Assembly: GCA_910588775.1 (NCBI GenBank)
Contig: CAJURH010000002.1
Coordinates: 62,001-126,000, forward strand
Direction: 5' to 3'
From: an uncultured Lachnospiraceae bacterium
GTDB taxonomy: Bacteria > Bacillota > Clostridia > Lachnospirales > Lachnospiraceae
Length of the DNA: 64,000 nucleotides
Shown: positions 42,777-52,884 of the stretch, one piece after another
How the letters are laid out: every line of letters starts with the position of its first letter
How positions within the stretch are numbered: position 1 is the first letter of the stretch
The notes under the pieces: generated by a model
Databases searched by the model: none
What the model was told of the DNA's origin: nothing
The model's input: the letters and a program-made list of their open reading frames with translations, nothing else
Position numbers and translations under genes: made by a program

Positions 42777-44465
42777 ATGGGAAGGATCAAATCAGACATT
42801 GAAATCGCACAGGAAAGTACGATGCTGCCGATTGCGGAAATTGGCATGAAAGCGGGTATTGACGATGAGTATCTGGAGCATTACGGCAAATATAAAGCGA
42901 AAATCGACTATAATATGCTGAATGGTTTGGACAAGCCTGATGGGAAACTGGTGCTGGTGACTGCTATCAATCCTACACCCGCTGGAGAAGGAAAGACCAC
43001 AGTGACTGTGGGTCTGGCAGACGGAATACAGAAGGTGGGTAAGAATGTAATCGTGGCCATGCGTGAGCCATCCTTAGGTCCGGTATTCGGGGTGAAAGGC
43101 GGCGCTGCGGGAGGCGGCTATGCCCAGGTGATGCCCATGGAAGATATCAATCTGCATTTCACAGGAGATTTCCATGCCATCGGAGCGGCCAACAATCTGC
43201 TGGCGGCCATGATTGACAATCATATTTATCAGGGAAATGAACTGAACATCGATCCCCGGAAAGTGACCTGGCGCAGATGCGTGGACATGAATGACAGGCA
43301 GCTTAGAAATCTGGTGGACGGCTTAGGCGGACGCACCAACGGAACGCCCAGAGAAGACGGGTACGACATCACGGTGGCTTCTGAGATAATGGCGGTTCTG
43401 TGTCTGGCGGACGATATTGTGGATCTGAAAAAGAGGTTGACCAAGATTGTGGTGGGCTACACCTATGGCAAACCTTCGGAGCAAAAGCCTGTGACCGCCG
43501 GGGATCTGAAGGCGGAAGGAGCCATGTGCGCGCTTTTAAAAGACGCTTTAAAGCCCAATCTGGCGCAGACTCTGGAGCATGTGCCGGCTATTGTTCACGG
43601 CGGTCCTTTCGCCAACATTGCCCACGGATGTAACTCTGTGATTTCCACCAAGATGGCTCTGAAACTGGGGGATTATGTGATTACGGAAGCCGGATTCGGC
43701 GCAGATTTAGGCGCGGAGAAATTCCTGGACATTAAGTGCCGGATGGCGGGTCTGCATCCAAGCGCGGTGGTTATGGTGGCCACGGTGCGGGCGCTGAAGT
43801 ACAACGGCGGCGTGGACAAGAAATGCCTGGATGAGGAAAATCTGCAGGCGTTGGAAGCCGGCTTGCCCAATCTGTTCAAGCACGTGAGCAACATCCGGGA
43901 TGTGTACAAACTGCCCTGCGTGGTAGCCATCAACGCATTCCACACGGACACCCAGGCGGAGCTTTCATTTCTGGAGGAAAAGTGCAGGGAGCGGGGAATT
44001 CCGGTGGCGTTGACGGAAGTGTGGGCCAAAGGCGGGGAAGGCGGCGTCAAGCTGGCCGAAGAAGTGATCCGCCTGGTGGAGGAACCCAACGATTTCACCT
44101 ACAGCTATGAGTTGGAGGGCAGCATAGAGGACAAGATCAACCAGATTGTGCGGAAGATTTACGGAGGAAAAAGAGCCATTTTAACCCACAGCGCCAAGAA
44201 GCAAGCGGTGCAACTGGAAGCTCTGGGATATGGGGACTATCCCATCTGCATATCCAAAACCCAGTACAGTCTGTCAGATGATGAGAAAAAACTAGGCGCT
44301 CCCAAAGACTTTGAGATTACGGTGCGCAGCCTGAAGATTTCCGCCGGCGCCGGGTTTATCGTGGCCCTCACCGGAGAGATTATGACCATGCCGGGGCTTC
44401 CCAGGGTGCCCGCCGCTGAAAAGATTGATGTGGATGAAACAGGGAAAATAAGCGGTCTATTCTAA
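42777..44465 (+). CDS. fhs: Formate-tetrahydrofolate ligase
   Basis: Makes 10-formyl-tetrahydrofolate from formate, ATP and tetrahydrofolate; in Clostridia it feeds purine synthesis and, where present, the Wood-Ljungdahl pathway. The 562-residue product has the P-loop TPAGEGKTT at 67-75, the [11 protein letters not shown] block near 112-122, and a C-terminal [14 protein letters not shown]. It is a lone gene under the riboswitch, ending at a strong terminator. Confidence 0.95.
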   Translation: MGRIKSDIEIAQESTMLPIAEIGMKAGIDDEYLEHYGKYKAKIDYNMLNGLDKPDGKLVLVTAINPTPAGEGKTTVTVGLADGIQKVGKNVIVAMREPSLGPVFGVKGGAAGGGYAQVMPMEDINLHFTGDFHAIGAANNLLAAMIDNHIYQGNELNIDPRKVTWRRCVDMNDRQLRNLVDGLGGRTNGTPREDGYDITVASEIMAVLCLADDIVDLKKRLTKIVVGYTYGKPSEQKPVTAGDLKAEGAMCALLKDALKPNLAQTLEHVPAIVHGGPFANIAHGCNSVISTKMALKLGDYVITEAGFGADLGAEKFLDIKCRMAGLHPSAVVMVATVRALKYNGGVDKKCLDEENLQALEAGLPNLFKHVSNIRDVYKLPCVVAINAFHTDTQAELSFLEEKCRERGIPVALTEVWAKGGEGGVKLAEEVIRLVEEPNDFTYSYELEGSIEDKINQIVRKIYGGKRAILTHSAKKQAVQLEALGYGDYPICISKTQYSLSDDEKKLGAPKDFEITVRSLKISAGAGFIVALTGEIMTMPGLPRVPAAEKIDVDETGKISGLF

Positions 44466-44482
44466 AATAATTCTATGAAAAC

Positions 44483-44525
44483 GCGTCTCTGTGTCGGGGA
44501 AAAGGCTGACATAGAGACGCATTTT
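44483..44525 (+). terminator. Terminator of fhs
   Basis: GCGTCTCTGTGTC (44483-44495) pairs with GACATAGAGACGC (44508-44520), followed by ATTTTAAATTT. Confidence 0.85.
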
Positions 44526-44544
44526 AAATTTCATAATAAAACCA

Positions 44545-44573
44545 ATGACAAATGGTGAGAAAGAATGTATAAT
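44545..44573 (+). promoter_or_regulatory. Sigma-A-like promoter before the receptor gene
   Basis: ATGACA (44545-44550), 17-base spacer, TATAAT (44568-44573). It could drive both the small ORF at 44624 and the receptor at 44947. No sigma-28 site is visible here. Confidence 0.55.
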
Positions 44574-44623
44574 TAATATATAATGATACCAGGACTTTTA
44601 AAATATCAGGCAGGTGCGGCCAA

Positions 44624-44884
44624 ATGATTTATAAGCTGGTTATTGTAAACGTTACTTTTTACATTTATGTATTTACGGAGGAAGAGAAGGAGGTGTTTCA
44701 AACTTGGTGGCAGTATTTTAAAACAGATTCGGATCGATGGCGTATTTCTGTGATACTGGCATTTGTAAAAAATTATGGAATACGGTTCGATTACAAGTGG
44801 AGATATGATTTCCGCTTTTCGCCATATCGGAACTGGCTGTCCTATCGCTATTTGAAACGGCAGTTGGCAGAATTGGGTTTATAA
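44624..44884 (+). CDS. Small hypothetical protein
   Basis: An 86-residue aromatic-rich open frame with many Tyr, Trp and Arg residues and no recognisable domain. Its ribosome binding site is weak (CAGGTG). Its position in the same transcript as the receptor suggests it could be real, but it may be a chance frame. Confidence 0.35.
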   Translation: MIYKLVIVNVTFYIYVFTEEEKEVFQTWWQYFKTDSDRWRISVILAFVKNYGIRFDYKWRYDFRFSPYRNWLSYRYLKRQLAELGL

Positions 44885-44946
44885 TAAATAGATCTGGAAA
44901 GTTAGAATATGGCAAATGTAAATAATTATTTAGGAGGATTGCAACA

Positions 44947-46623
44947 ATGAAAAAATTACAAATCAGAGAGCGGCTGTTGGCGGGCTTTGGAATCGTAATT
45001 ATCTTTTTGCTGATCAGCACTGTGATCGGCCTGACCGCCGTACGGGTTTCCAGGGGGAATCTGAATGATTTGGTGGAACATCCCATGGCGGCCAATAGCG
45101 CGTTTAAATCCTGCATGGTGGATGTGAACATGGCAGCCCGCATAGTTAGGGAAATGGCGTTAAATCCAGATAAAAACACGTATACGGAGTACAAAGAGGA
45201 TATTGAGGTGAGAAAAGAAAGTCTGGAAAAGTATTTGGGAGACTTAGACAAATCCTTTACAGGCAATCGGACAGAGCTGAAAGAATACCAGCAGCATCTG
45301 GAAGACTGGTTTAATGTGGCAGATGAGATTGTAGCTCTGATTGAGTCAGGCCAGAAAGACCAGGCGGTAAACATGATGTTTGAGCGCTGCGTGCCCGCTT
45401 TGAATGAACTTGTGAGTCTGTCCCAGGACATTGATGCTAGGATTACCCAGGCGCAGCAGCAGGAAGTGGAAAATAACATTCAGTATTCCACTTCATCCAA
45501 CATATTTTTATTTGTAATCGCAGGAATTGCGATTGTTCTTGCTATTCTTTTGTCGCTGCGCATTACCCGCAGCATTGTAAGACCCATCAACGAGGTGGAA
45601 CAGGCGGCCAACAGTATGTCGCAGGGAAATCTTTCTGCGGAAATCCTGTATGAATCTAATGATGAGCTGGGCCGATTGGCGGAAAGCATGCGTTCATCCA
45701 TGCGGACGCTTTCCGGCTATATTTGTCAGATTGACGATATCATGGGTCAGATGGCAGAAGGAAACTTCGTTGTGGATGTGCAGGAAGACTTTATCGGGGA
45801 CTTCAGCAACATCCAGAAATCCATGCGGACTTTTGTGGAGAAGATTTCACAGGCATTGGGTCATGTAAGTATGATTTCCGGGCAGGTTGCCGGCAACTCC
45901 GGCCAGATTGCGGACCGCGCCCAGCAGTTGTCCCAGGGAGCCACTGAACAGGCAAGTTCTGTGGAAGAGCTGGCGGCCACAATCAACACCATTTCCGATC
46001 AGGTGAAGAGCAATGCGGAGAATGCAAAACAGGCCAGCGAGAAAACTACCTACATCAGCGATCAGATTGCAGAGAGCAACATACATATGCAGGAAATGAT
46101 GAAAGCGATGCAGGATATCAGCAACAGCTCCAAAGAAATCGGAAAGATTGTAAAAACCATCGAGGACATCGCATTCCAGACCAATATCCTGGCCCTCAAC
46201 GCGGCTGTGGAGGCGGCCCGTGCAGGCGAAGCGGGAAAAGGCTTTGCCGTTGTGGCGGATGAAGTGCGTAACCTGGCCTCTAAGAGCGCCGAGGCGTCCA
46301 ACCAGACAACTATACTGATTGAGAACTCATTGCGGGTAGTGGAAGCTGGCTCAGGCATTGCGGATGCCACCGCTCAATCTCTGGAGAACGTGGTCACAGG
46401 AGCCAAAGAGATTACGGAAGCCATTCAGAAGATTTCCGCCGCTTCCGCAGAGCAGTCCAATTCTCTCATGGAAATCACCCAGGGCGTAGATCAGATATCC
46501 ACAGTGGTACAGTCCTCCTCTATTACAGCGGAAGGAAATGCCACATCCAGTCAAGAATTGTCCGATCAGGCAGAAGATTTGGAAAAGATTGTGGAACGTT
46601 TCAAATTAGAAGAACAGATGTAA
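44947..46623 (+). CDS. Methyl-accepting chemotaxis protein
   Basis: A 558-residue receptor with a short cytoplasmic start, membrane segment 1 (about 10-32), a four-helix-bundle ligand domain (about 33-180), membrane segment 2 (about 186-208), a HAMP domain (about 209-262) and a methyl-accepting signalling domain. The hairpin tip ([20 protein letters not shown]) is near 401-420. The ATG follows TTAGGAGG by about seven bases. The ligand cannot be told from the sequence. It is a lone receptor, away from cheC-cheD-cheV. Confidence 0.93.
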   Translation: MKKLQIRERLLAGFGIVIIFLLISTVIGLTAVRVSRGNLNDLVEHPMAANSAFKSCMVDVNMAARIVREMALNPDKNTYTEYKEDIEVRKESLEKYLGDLDKSFTGNRTELKEYQQHLEDWFNVADEIVALIESGQKDQAVNMMFERCVPALNELVSLSQDIDARITQAQQQEVENNIQYSTSSNIFLFVIAGIAIVLAILLSLRITRSIVRPINEVEQAANSMSQGNLSAEILYESNDELGRLAESMRSSMRTLSGYICQIDDIMGQMAEGNFVVDVQEDFIGDFSNIQKSMRTFVEKISQALGHVSMISGQVAGNSGQIADRAQQLSQGATEQASSVEELAATINTISDQVKSNAENAKQASEKTTYISDQIAESNIHMQEMMKAMQDISNSSKEIGKIVKTIEDIAFQTNILALNAAVEAARAGEAGKGFAVVADEVRNLASKSAEASNQTTILIENSLRVVEAGSGIADATAQSLENVVTGAKEITEAIQKISAASAEQSNSLMEITQGVDQISTVVQSSSITAEGNATSSQELSDQAEDLEKIVERFKLEEQM

Positions 46624-46626
46624 TCA

Positions 46627-46665
46627 AAAATTCATCCCTGCGTAAAATTCCAGGGATGAATTTTT
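46627..46665 (+). terminator. Terminator after the receptor gene
   Basis: AAAATTCATCCCTG and CAGGGATGAATTTTT form a perfect 14-base-pair stem with a ten-base loop and T-tail. Confidence 0.9.
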
Positions 46666-46689
46666 AATGAAATTAGAAAAATAAAAGAG

Positions 46690-46720
46690 AAAACCCTGGT
46701 AGGGGAGCTACCAGGGTTTT
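46690..46720. terminator. Second stem-loop after the receptor gene
   Basis: AAAACCCTGGTA and TACCAGGGTTTT form a perfect 12-base-pair stem with a short loop, 25 bases after the first terminator. It can act in either direction. The rest of the gap to 46909 is very AT-rich, with nothing else recognisable. Confidence 0.75.
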
Positions 46721-46908
46721 CAAGGGGAGTATAAATAATTAAATAAGGGGTTATAAATGTAAAAAAAATTTTTTGAAGGGTAAATTTTTTCTACATGGAT
46801 AATTATAATATAAAAGTAAAAAAAATGCAATACAATTTCTGTAATAATTTTTAGGCTTTTAGAGATAATAATGCTGTAACATAAAATCCAATGTATCAGG
46901 AGGAATGA

Positions 46909-47112
46909 ATGATGTCTAAAAATTATGAAAATGAAAACACGAACGTCAATGACAGCGCTCAGAATAATGCAGGCAGTAATAAGAACGCTCAGAACTGCCA
47001 TACAAGCAATAATGCGCAGAATAAAAGCCAGAACAAAAATCAGAACAAGACACAGAACAAAAATGTGACAAGCTCCAGCCAGGATTCTTCCAACGAGAAT
47101 GCTGAATACTAA
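46909..47112 (+). CDS. Small Asn/Gln/Lys-rich low-complexity protein
   Basis: A 67-residue protein built largely from Asn, Gln, Lys and Ser, with repeats such as QNKSQNKNQNKTQNKN and a single Cys. A good AGGAGG lies five to eight bases before ATG 46909/46912, and the gene ends at a strong terminator, so it is very likely translated. It has no signal peptide or known domain. Similar compositions occur in small sporulation or stress proteins, but no function can be assigned. Confidence 0.6.
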   Translation: MMSKNYENENTNVNDSAQNNAGSNKNAQNCHTSNNAQNKSQNKNQNKTQNKNVTSSSQDSSNENAEY

Positions 47113-47120
47113 GATATGAA

Positions 47121-47164
47121 AAAAAGCCGCCGTATCCTTTTTCAAGGATGCGGCGGTCTTTTTA
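47121..47164 (+). terminator. Terminator after the Asn/Gln-rich gene
   Basis: GCCGCCGTATCCTT (47126-47139) pairs with AAGGATGCGGCGG (47144-47156), followed by TCTTTTT. An A-tract precedes it, so it may work both ways. Confidence 0.88.
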
Positions 47165-47234
47165 AAAAATCGGTAGCCAACTGAAAGCGCCAGGAATATA
47201 CTACATATAAAATAGAACTGAGAAAGGCATTCTT

Positions 47235-47549
47235 ATGTATCAGTTGGAGACAATTTCCCCAGAAATGCTTGACGACTGCGTGAAGCGTAAAGAAGGGGTT
47301 ATCATAGATCTGCGCACACCAGAAGAATATAACCACGCCCATATAAAGGGCGCTGTGAATGTGCCATATGAAGAGGCGGATCGTCTGGAATATTATCCCA
47401 AGAATCAGCCGATGATCCTGTATTGTGACCGGGGCGGCGCCAGCATGTCTGTGGCGAAAGATTTGGCGGGAAAAGGTTTTCGCACCCGTTCGGTAATCGG
47501 AGGGATGAAAACATATAAAGGTAAAAACCTTGTATTTTCACAAAAATAA
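47235..47549 (+). CDS. Single-domain rhodanese-like protein
   Basis: A 104-residue protein made only of a rhodanese domain, with IIDLRTPEEYNHAHIKGAVN (about 23-42) and the active-site loop starting at Cys64 (LYCDRGGAS). Rhodaneses carry sulfur as a Cys persulfide; the six-residue loop here is C-D-R-G-G-A rather than the common CxxGxR. No sulfur-transfer partner gene is adjacent. A hairpin terminator precedes it. Confidence 0.82.
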   Translation: MYQLETISPEMLDDCVKRKEGVIIDLRTPEEYNHAHIKGAVNVPYEEADRLEYYPKNQPMILYCDRGGASMSVAKDLAGKGFRTRSVIGGMKTYKGKNLVFSQK

Positions 47550-47689
47550 GAGTATTATATAATTGTAAATCAAAAGGTAGCTATTAAAGTCTGATTTTTT
47601 TGAATATATTCACAAAAGGCTGAATAGTTACCTTGTTTGTGAAGCGCTTGATTGCGTGGGCTTATAAGGTAAGGATAGGTGAACCAAGG

Positions 47690-48859
47690 ATGGAAAAATG
47701 GGAATTAATCGCGCCGTGTCATTTTGGTCTGGAAGCAGTGCTGAAAAGGGAAATTACGGAACTAGGCTACCAGATTAGCCGTGTACAGGATGGCAAGGTC
47801 TTCTTCTGGGGGGATGCCAGGGCAGTGGCGGATGCAAATATTTTTTTGCGCACAGCAGAACGGATTATGATAAAAGTTGGAAGCATTCATGCGGAGAGCT
47901 TCGAGGAGCTTTTTGAAGGAGTGAGGAAATTGCGTTGGGATAAGTTTATTCCCAAAGATGGGAAATTCTGGGTGGCGAAAGCGAATTCCGTCCGCAGTAA
48001 ATTGTTCAGTCCTTCCGATATTCAGTCTATAACCAAGAAAGCTGTGGTGGACAGGCTAAGGCGTGTGTACGGTTTGCGCTGGTTTCCGGAAGATGGCGCA
48101 TCCTATCCAATTCGAGTGTCGATTATAGACGACGAGGCGCTCATTGGCCTGGATACCACAGGTATTTCTCTGCACAAAAGGGGATACCGGAAGTTTACGG
48201 TGAAAGCGCCCCTTTCAGAGACGTTAGCTGCGGCTCTGCTTATGCTGACGCCCTGGAAGAGCGACCGGATTCTGGTGGACCCGTTCTGTGGAGGCGGCAC
48301 ATTTCCCATTGAAGCGGCCATGATTGCGGCCAATCAGGCGCCGGGAAAAGCGCGTCCCTTCCAGGCGCAGGAATGGCTGAACGTAATTGCCAAGAAGTGT
48401 TGGCAGGATGCGCGGGAAGAGGCGGAAGATCTGGTGGACAGGCAGATAGATGTGGACATACAGGGATACGATCTGGATGCGAAATGCATTCACTATGCCC
48501 ATGAAAATGCGAAGTTGGCCGGGGTAGACTCTATGATTCATTTTCAGCAGAGGCCGCTCAGTCAGTTGAGCCATTCCAGGAAGTACGGATTTCTCATTGC
48601 CAATCCGCCCTATGGGGAACGATTGGATGAGCAGGCGGATTTGGAGGCGTTATACGGGGAAATCGGCGACGTATACAGTAAACTGGACAGTTGGTCCATG
48701 TTTTTGCTCACTGCGTACAAGAATGCTGAGAAGGCCATTGGCCGAAAAGCGGACAAAAACAGGAAAGTCTATAATGGGATGCTTAAAGCCTATTATTATC
48801 AGTTCCTTGGCCCTGCGCCCCATAGAAACAAAAAGCACAGCGATATAGTTCCAGCTTAA
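47690..48859 (+). CDS. RlmL/YpsC-type 23S rRNA guanine-N2 methyltransferase
   Basis: A 389-residue class I SAM-dependent RNA methyltransferase with an N-terminal THUMP domain (about 1-165) and a C-terminal Rossmann-fold domain: SAM motif VDPFCGGGTFPIEAA near 204-218 and catalytic motif IANPPYGER near 303-311. This matches the clostridial/Bacillus YpsC family that modifies 23S rRNA. The ATG at 47690 follows AGGTGA by seven bases; the upstream frame start at 47633 is unlikely. The next gene begins four bases after the stop. Confidence 0.88.
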   Translation: MEKWELIAPCHFGLEAVLKREITELGYQISRVQDGKVFFWGDARAVADANIFLRTAERIMIKVGSIHAESFEELFEGVRKLRWDKFIPKDGKFWVAKANSVRSKLFSPSDIQSITKKAVVDRLRRVYGLRWFPEDGASYPIRVSIIDDEALIGLDTTGISLHKRGYRKFTVKAPLSETLAAALLMLTPWKSDRILVDPFCGGGTFPIEAAMIAANQAPGKARPFQAQEWLNVIAKKCWQDAREEAEDLVDRQIDVDIQGYDLDAKCIHYAHENAKLAGVDSMIHFQQRPLSQLSHSRKYGFLIANPPYGERLDEQADLEALYGEIGDVYSKLDSWSMFLLTAYKNAEKAIGRKADKNRKVYNGMLKAYYYQFLGPAPHRNKKHSDIVPA

Positions 48860-48863
48860 ATTT

Positions 48864-49388
48864 ATGAGGTTATTGGAACAACTGCTTCAATGCTACGAAG
48901 CTTATTTTGACATTGAGCGGCCATTTACGGCTGGGGGCGGTTTGTACGACGCTTATGCGTATTGCGAAGTGGAAAACGTTAAGTATGCATTGGTGAAAAG
49001 CGCGCAACTTTGGAGCGCGCGCACGTACGAGCATGTTTTCTTCCGGGAAATGGACAAGCTGTCCTGTGAAAAATTAAAGGACTGGCAGCGGCGTCTTCGG
49101 GATCAGATTGAGCCGGAATTTGTGAGAAGAGGATGCAAATGCCCTCCGCCAGGCCATATGTGCACTTACCTTACAAATGTGTTTATTAGCCAGCAAGCGC
49201 TGGACAGTGAACTGATCAGGCAAATACGCAGACATAGATTTCATTTAAATTATCGGTTTGCCCTGCGGGGCTATTGTGAAAGCAGGCTGGCGGTTTTTGA
49301 TTTGGAAAAAGGGCAGGTGTACGGCAATGGAGCGGCCAGGCAGCTGGTGAGAAAGTACAAGAAGATCGATTCAGGGAGGCGAAAATGA
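48864..49388 (+). CDS. Conserved-looking hypothetical protein
   Basis: A 174-residue soluble protein, not recognised. It is rich in aromatic and basic residues, has a Cys cluster (RRGCKCPPPGHMC, about 89-101), and shows no membrane segment or nucleotide-binding motif. It starts four bases after the methyltransferase and overlaps cstA by four bases (ATGA), so it is a real, co-translated gene. Confidence 0.6.
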   Translation: MRLLEQLLQCYEAYFDIERPFTAGGGLYDAYAYCEVENVKYALVKSAQLWSARTYEHVFFREMDKLSCEKLKDWQRRLRDQIEPEFVRRGCKCPPPGHMCTYLTNVFISQQALDSELIRQIRRHRFHLNYRFALRGYCESRLAVFDLEKGQVYGNGAARQLVRKYKKIDSGRRK

Positions 49389-51064
49389 GCGGTATATGGA
49401 TCTTGGGTGGGACAATACTTATTTTTATCGTTGCATATATAACATACGGCTCCTGGCTGGCCAGACAGTGGGGCGTGGACCCGTCTAAGGAAACGCCGGC
49501 CCATACGCTGGATGATGGGACGGACTATGTTCCTGTGAAAGCGCCTGTGCTCTTGGGCCATCACTTTTCATCCATTGCCGGCCCGGGAGCCATTCACGGA
49601 CCCATGCAGGCGGCTATATTTGGATGGGTTCCTGTACTTTTGTGGATTGTAATAGGCGGCATTTTTTTTGGAGCGGTCCAGGATTTTTCAGCTCTGTTTG
49701 CGTCTGTTCGCCATAAAGGAAAGTCATTGGGAGGGGTCATTGAAGAAAATATAGGGCGCAAGTCAAAGCTCTGTTTTAACATTTTTGCATGGATGGTAGT
49801 CGTATTGATGGTGGCGGCGCTTGTGGACATTGTGGCCGGGACATTCGCCGGGTTTACGCTGGACACGGTCTCCGGCGAAATGGTGAAAAATTCGGCCAAT
49901 GGTTCAGTGGCGACAGCTTCGATGCTGTTTATCCCCCTGGCGGTGTGTTTTGGGTTTATAAACCGCGCCAATGCGCCTTTGGCGCTTACCACTGTCATAG
50001 GCGTGCTTATGCTGGGCGGATGTGTGACGTTGGGGCTGTTTTACCCTGTATACCTTACGAAAACAGTGTGGCTGGCAGTGATTTTTCTGTACATATTTGC
50101 GGCTTCGGTGACGCCAGTATGGATATTGCTACAGCCCAGGGATTATTTGAACAGTTTTTTGCTCTATTTAACCATGACCGCGGCAATCATCGGCATTGTA
50201 ATCGCCAACCCGTCTGTGAAGCTTGAGCCGTTCACCGGATGGAGCGTGGATGGGAACATGCTGTTTCCGTTTTTGTTCGTAACCGTTTCCTGTGGGGCGG
50301 TTTCTGGCATTCACAGTCTGGTGGGTTCGGGCGTCACATCTAAGCAGTTAAATACGGAAAAAAGCGTTAAACTTATTGGATATGGGGCTATGCTTATGGA
50401 AGGCGTATTGGCGGTGATTGCGCTGATTGCGGTAGGGTATTTGACAAAAGACGGCGTGTATACAGAGGTTGGCACGCCATTTCAGGTGTTCTCCGCCGCC
50501 ATTGGGAAATTTTTCTCCGCTATGGGCATAAGCGCCTATGGGGAGCGCTTGCTAGATACCATTGTTCTGTTGGCGATTTCGGCCTTTGCGCTGACGTCTC
50601 TGGATACGGCTACCCGTGTGGGGCGGCTTTTGTTTCAGGAATTGTTTGAAAAGCAGGGTGAGAGAAACAAGTTTTTTGGCAATGGGTGTGTGGCCACATT
50701 CCTGACCCTTGCAGCAGCTGGCGCGCTTTCGTTGGCTGGCTACCAGAAGATATGGGCTTTGTTTGGCGCATGTAACCAGTTGGTGGCTGCGTTCTCTTTC
50801 CTGGCAGTGGCCTGTTGGCTGAAGCGAATTGGGAGAGCGCATAAAATGCTTTATTTTCCCATGGTGTTTTTGCTTGTCGCCACGTTAAGTTCCCTAGGCA
50901 TGACTTTTTATAAGAATCTGATGACGCTGCTTCAAAAGGGAGTGGGCGTCTCCTGGATGGTGCAGGGTGTTCAGAATGTGTTAATCGCGCCAATTTTTGC
51001 GATGGCGGTTGTAATGGCTGTGGACGGGTGTAGAGTGTTGTTTCGCAAGAAAAAGCTGAATTGA
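49385..51064 (+). CDS. cstA: CstA-family peptide/pyruvate transporter
   Basis: A 559-residue membrane protein of the carbon starvation CstA family, implicated in peptide or pyruvate uptake. It has about 15 hydrophobic segments and the family N-terminal block LLGHHFSSIAGPGAIHGP near 56-73, followed by FGAVQDFSALFASVRHKGKS. Its start overlaps the stop of the preceding gene (ATGA). After the stop, TAGCTG/CGGCTA plus a T-run at 51118-51127 may terminate the operon. Confidence 0.9.
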   Translation: MSGIWILGGTILIFIVAYITYGSWLARQWGVDPSKETPAHTLDDGTDYVPVKAPVLLGHHFSSIAGPGAIHGPMQAAIFGWVPVLLWIVIGGIFFGAVQDFSALFASVRHKGKSLGGVIEENIGRKSKLCFNIFAWMVVVLMVAALVDIVAGTFAGFTLDTVSGEMVKNSANGSVATASMLFIPLAVCFGFINRANAPLALTTVIGVLMLGGCVTLGLFYPVYLTKTVWLAVIFLYIFAASVTPVWILLQPRDYLNSFLLYLTMTAAIIGIVIANPSVKLEPFTGWSVDGNMLFPFLFVTVSCGAVSGIHSLVGSGVTSKQLNTEKSVKLIGYGAMLMEGVLAVIALIAVGYLTKDGVYTEVGTPFQVFSAAIGKFFSAMGISAYGERLLDTIVLLAISAFALTSLDTATRVGRLLFQELFEKQGERNKFFGNGCVATFLTLAAAGALSLAGYQKIWALFGACNQLVAAFSFLAVACWLKRIGRAHKMLYFPMVFLLVATLSSLGMTFYKNLMTLLQKGVGVSWMVQGVQNVLIAPIFAMAVVMAVDGCRVLFRKKKLN

Positions 51065-51116
51065 ATTGTTTAGGATTATAAAGTAGCTGTCAAGCATATT
51101 TTAAAGAGCAAGGCGG

Positions 51117-51160
51117 CTATTTTTTTGCTTAACAATTATGAAATGTCTGCGTAAATTGCC
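51117..51160. repeat. Possible remnant of the palindromic element
   Basis: CTATTTTTTTGCTTAAC, AATTATGAAAT and AAATTGCC follow the order of the right half of the element at 42249-42420. The match is partial and could be chance. Confidence 0.25.
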
Positions 51161-51169
51161 TTTTCGAGG

Positions 51170-51199
51170 TTGAGCAATAGGCGGTTATAGTGTTATAAT
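51170..51199 (+). promoter_or_regulatory. Promoter of rdgB
   Basis: TTGAGC (51170-51175), 18-base spacer, TATAAT (51194-51199), 35 bases before the GTG start. Confidence 0.45.
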
Positions 51200-51234
51200 A
51201 GGTACGAAAATGTGTTTGATCAGGGGGGATAGAA

Positions 51235-51819
51235 GTGAAGAAATTGATTTTTGCCACGTCCAACGAAGAGAAGATGAAGGAGATCCGGGAAATCCTGGCG
51301 GATGGGGATTATGAGATTTTGTCCATGGCGCAGGCTGGCTTTCGCGTGGATGTGGAGGAAAATGGGGCGACATTTGAAGAAAATGCAAGGATAAAGGCGC
51401 AGGCGGTCCATGATGTCAGCCATACGCTGGTGTTGGCGGATGATTCTGGGCTGGAGATTGATTATCTGAATAAAGAGCCAGGCATTCTCTCCGCCAGATA
51501 CATGGGGGAAAATACTTCTTATCAGGTGAAAAACGCCAAGTTGCTGGAACGTTTGCAAGGCATTCCCATGGAGCGGCGCACGGCGCGTTTCGTCTGTGCA
51601 GTTGCCGCGGTATTCGAAGACGGGCGATGTGTGACGGTGCGGGAAACCATGGAAGGGTATATTGGCTATGAAGCGCGTGGGGATAATGGATTTGGCTATG
51701 ATCCGATTTTCTACATGGACCCGGAGGGACCTTCCAACTCGCAGCTTTCTATGGAAGAGAAAAACCGTTTGAGCCACAGGGGAAAGGCGCTTAAGGCGAT
51801 GAAAAAGGAATTGTTATGA
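51235..51819 (+). CDS. rdgB: XTP/dITP pyrophosphatase (RdgB/HAM1 family)
   Basis: Removes noncanonical purine triphosphates such as dITP and XTP from the nucleotide pool. The 194-residue product has FATSNEEKMKEI at 5-16, the catalytic LADDSGLEID near 66-75, FGYDPIF and the C-terminal LSHRGKALK. Start GTG with GGGGGGAT upstream. Its stop overlaps the ATG of the next gene (ATGA). Confidence 0.93.
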   Translation: MKKLIFATSNEEKMKEIREILADGDYEILSMAQAGFRVDVEENGATFEENARIKAQAVHDVSHTLVLADDSGLEIDYLNKEPGILSARYMGENTSYQVKNAKLLERLQGIPMERRTARFVCAVAAVFEDGRCVTVRETMEGYIGYEARGDNGFGYDPIFYMDPEGPSNSQLSMEEKNRLSHRGKALKAMKKELL

Positions 51820-52295
51820 AAGTATTAGTAGTGAGTGATACCCATGGCAAGGACGTGAATTTGGAAAGAGTTTTGAAAAAGGTGAGGCCCATAGACGCGC
51901 TGATCCATTGCGGTGATGTGGAGGGCAGGGAGGATTATATTGCCGTTTTGGCTGACTGTCCGGTGCACATGGTGGCTGGGAACAATGATTTCTTCACGGA
52001 TCTGGATCGGGAAATAGAGGTGGACATGGGTGGCCATAGGATATTGATCACCCATGGACATTACTACGGGGTGAACATGGATTTGAGTATGCTTATGGAT
52101 GAGGCCCGTTCTCGGAAGAAAGACATTGTGTTTTTCGGGCATACGCATAAGCCGGTGATTGTACGTAATGGGACGGTGACGGCCGTCAATCCAGGCAGTC
52201 TGTCCTATCCCCGGCAAGAGGGAAGAAAACCCAGCTATGCCATTATGGAAATCGACCATCGGGGAGAGGCGCATTTTACCATCAATTATTTATAG
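51816..52295 (+). CDS. YfcE/MJ0936-type metallophosphoesterase
   Basis: A 159-residue calcineurin-like phosphodiesterase with all five metal-binding motifs: SDTHG (7-11), HCGDVEG, GNND, THGHYYG and GHTHKP. Substrate unknown; small single-domain enzymes of this type cleave phosphodiesters or pyrophosphates. Coupled to rdgB by an ATGA overlap, a common clostridial arrangement. Confidence 0.9.
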   Translation: MKVLVVSDTHGKDVNLERVLKKVRPIDALIHCGDVEGREDYIAVLADCPVHMVAGNNDFFTDLDREIEVDMGGHRILITHGHYYGVNMDLSMLMDEARSRKKDIVFFGHTHKPVIVRNGTVTAVNPGSLSYPRQEGRKPSYAIMEIDHRGEAHFTINYL

Positions 52296-52488
52296 AATAT
52301 ATTTGAACAGGCATGTATAAAAGTGGTTGTATGTGATTTATATGTGTCTGTTTTTGTGCATATAAATGTTGTTTTCGTTTTTTTAAGTAAGCCGGTATCG
52401 CAAGAAGGACACGAAGCCTTAATGGCCGGATAGCAGTATGCGGTTGCTATTTTAAAGGAAAGTGTTTTAAAAAAAGACTATATAAAAA

Positions 52489-52770
52489 TTATCTGCTGTC
52501 AAGTATATCATTGATTATCTGTTGTATATGGGCTAAATGTGTTGGCGATAGCCCAGTTACTTCTATATAATTTCTTGTATCCAATTCTAAAAGAAAATCT
52601 GTGCTTACAGAAAAAAACTTTGAAATTCTAACGAGCATCTCTATAGAGGGTAATATATTGTTGTTTTCCCAATTTGATATGGTCTGTTTAGATACACCTA
52701 ATTTCTCAGCCAGTTGAACCTGATTGAGGTTGTGAGACACTCTCAAACTTTTAATCACTTCTCCCAGCAT
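52489..52770 (-). CDS. XRE-family helix-turn-helix regulator
   Basis: A 93-residue DNA-binding protein with an N-terminal lambda-repressor-type HTH (LNQVQLAEKLGVSKQTISNW, about 15-34) and a short helical tail. It stands alone next to a stretch of broken genes, as often seen for orphan regulators left after gene loss or mobile element decay. The ATG follows GAAAGGAGC with about five bases. The 190 bases before it (52296-52488) show nothing recognisable. Confidence 0.8.
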   Translation of the reverse strand: MLGEVIKSLRVSHNLNQVQLAEKLGVSKQTISNWENNNILPSIEMLVRISKFFSVSTDFLLELDTRNYIEVTGLSPTHLAHIQQIINDILDSR

Positions 52771-52884
52771 AATACGCTCCTTTCAAAATTATTTCCTAGA
52801 ATAAGGCTACTAAACCAGAAATTCATCTACAAAATACTATAGTATTGCTATAATGAACTAAAAAAATTGCCTGAGGATTAGGGT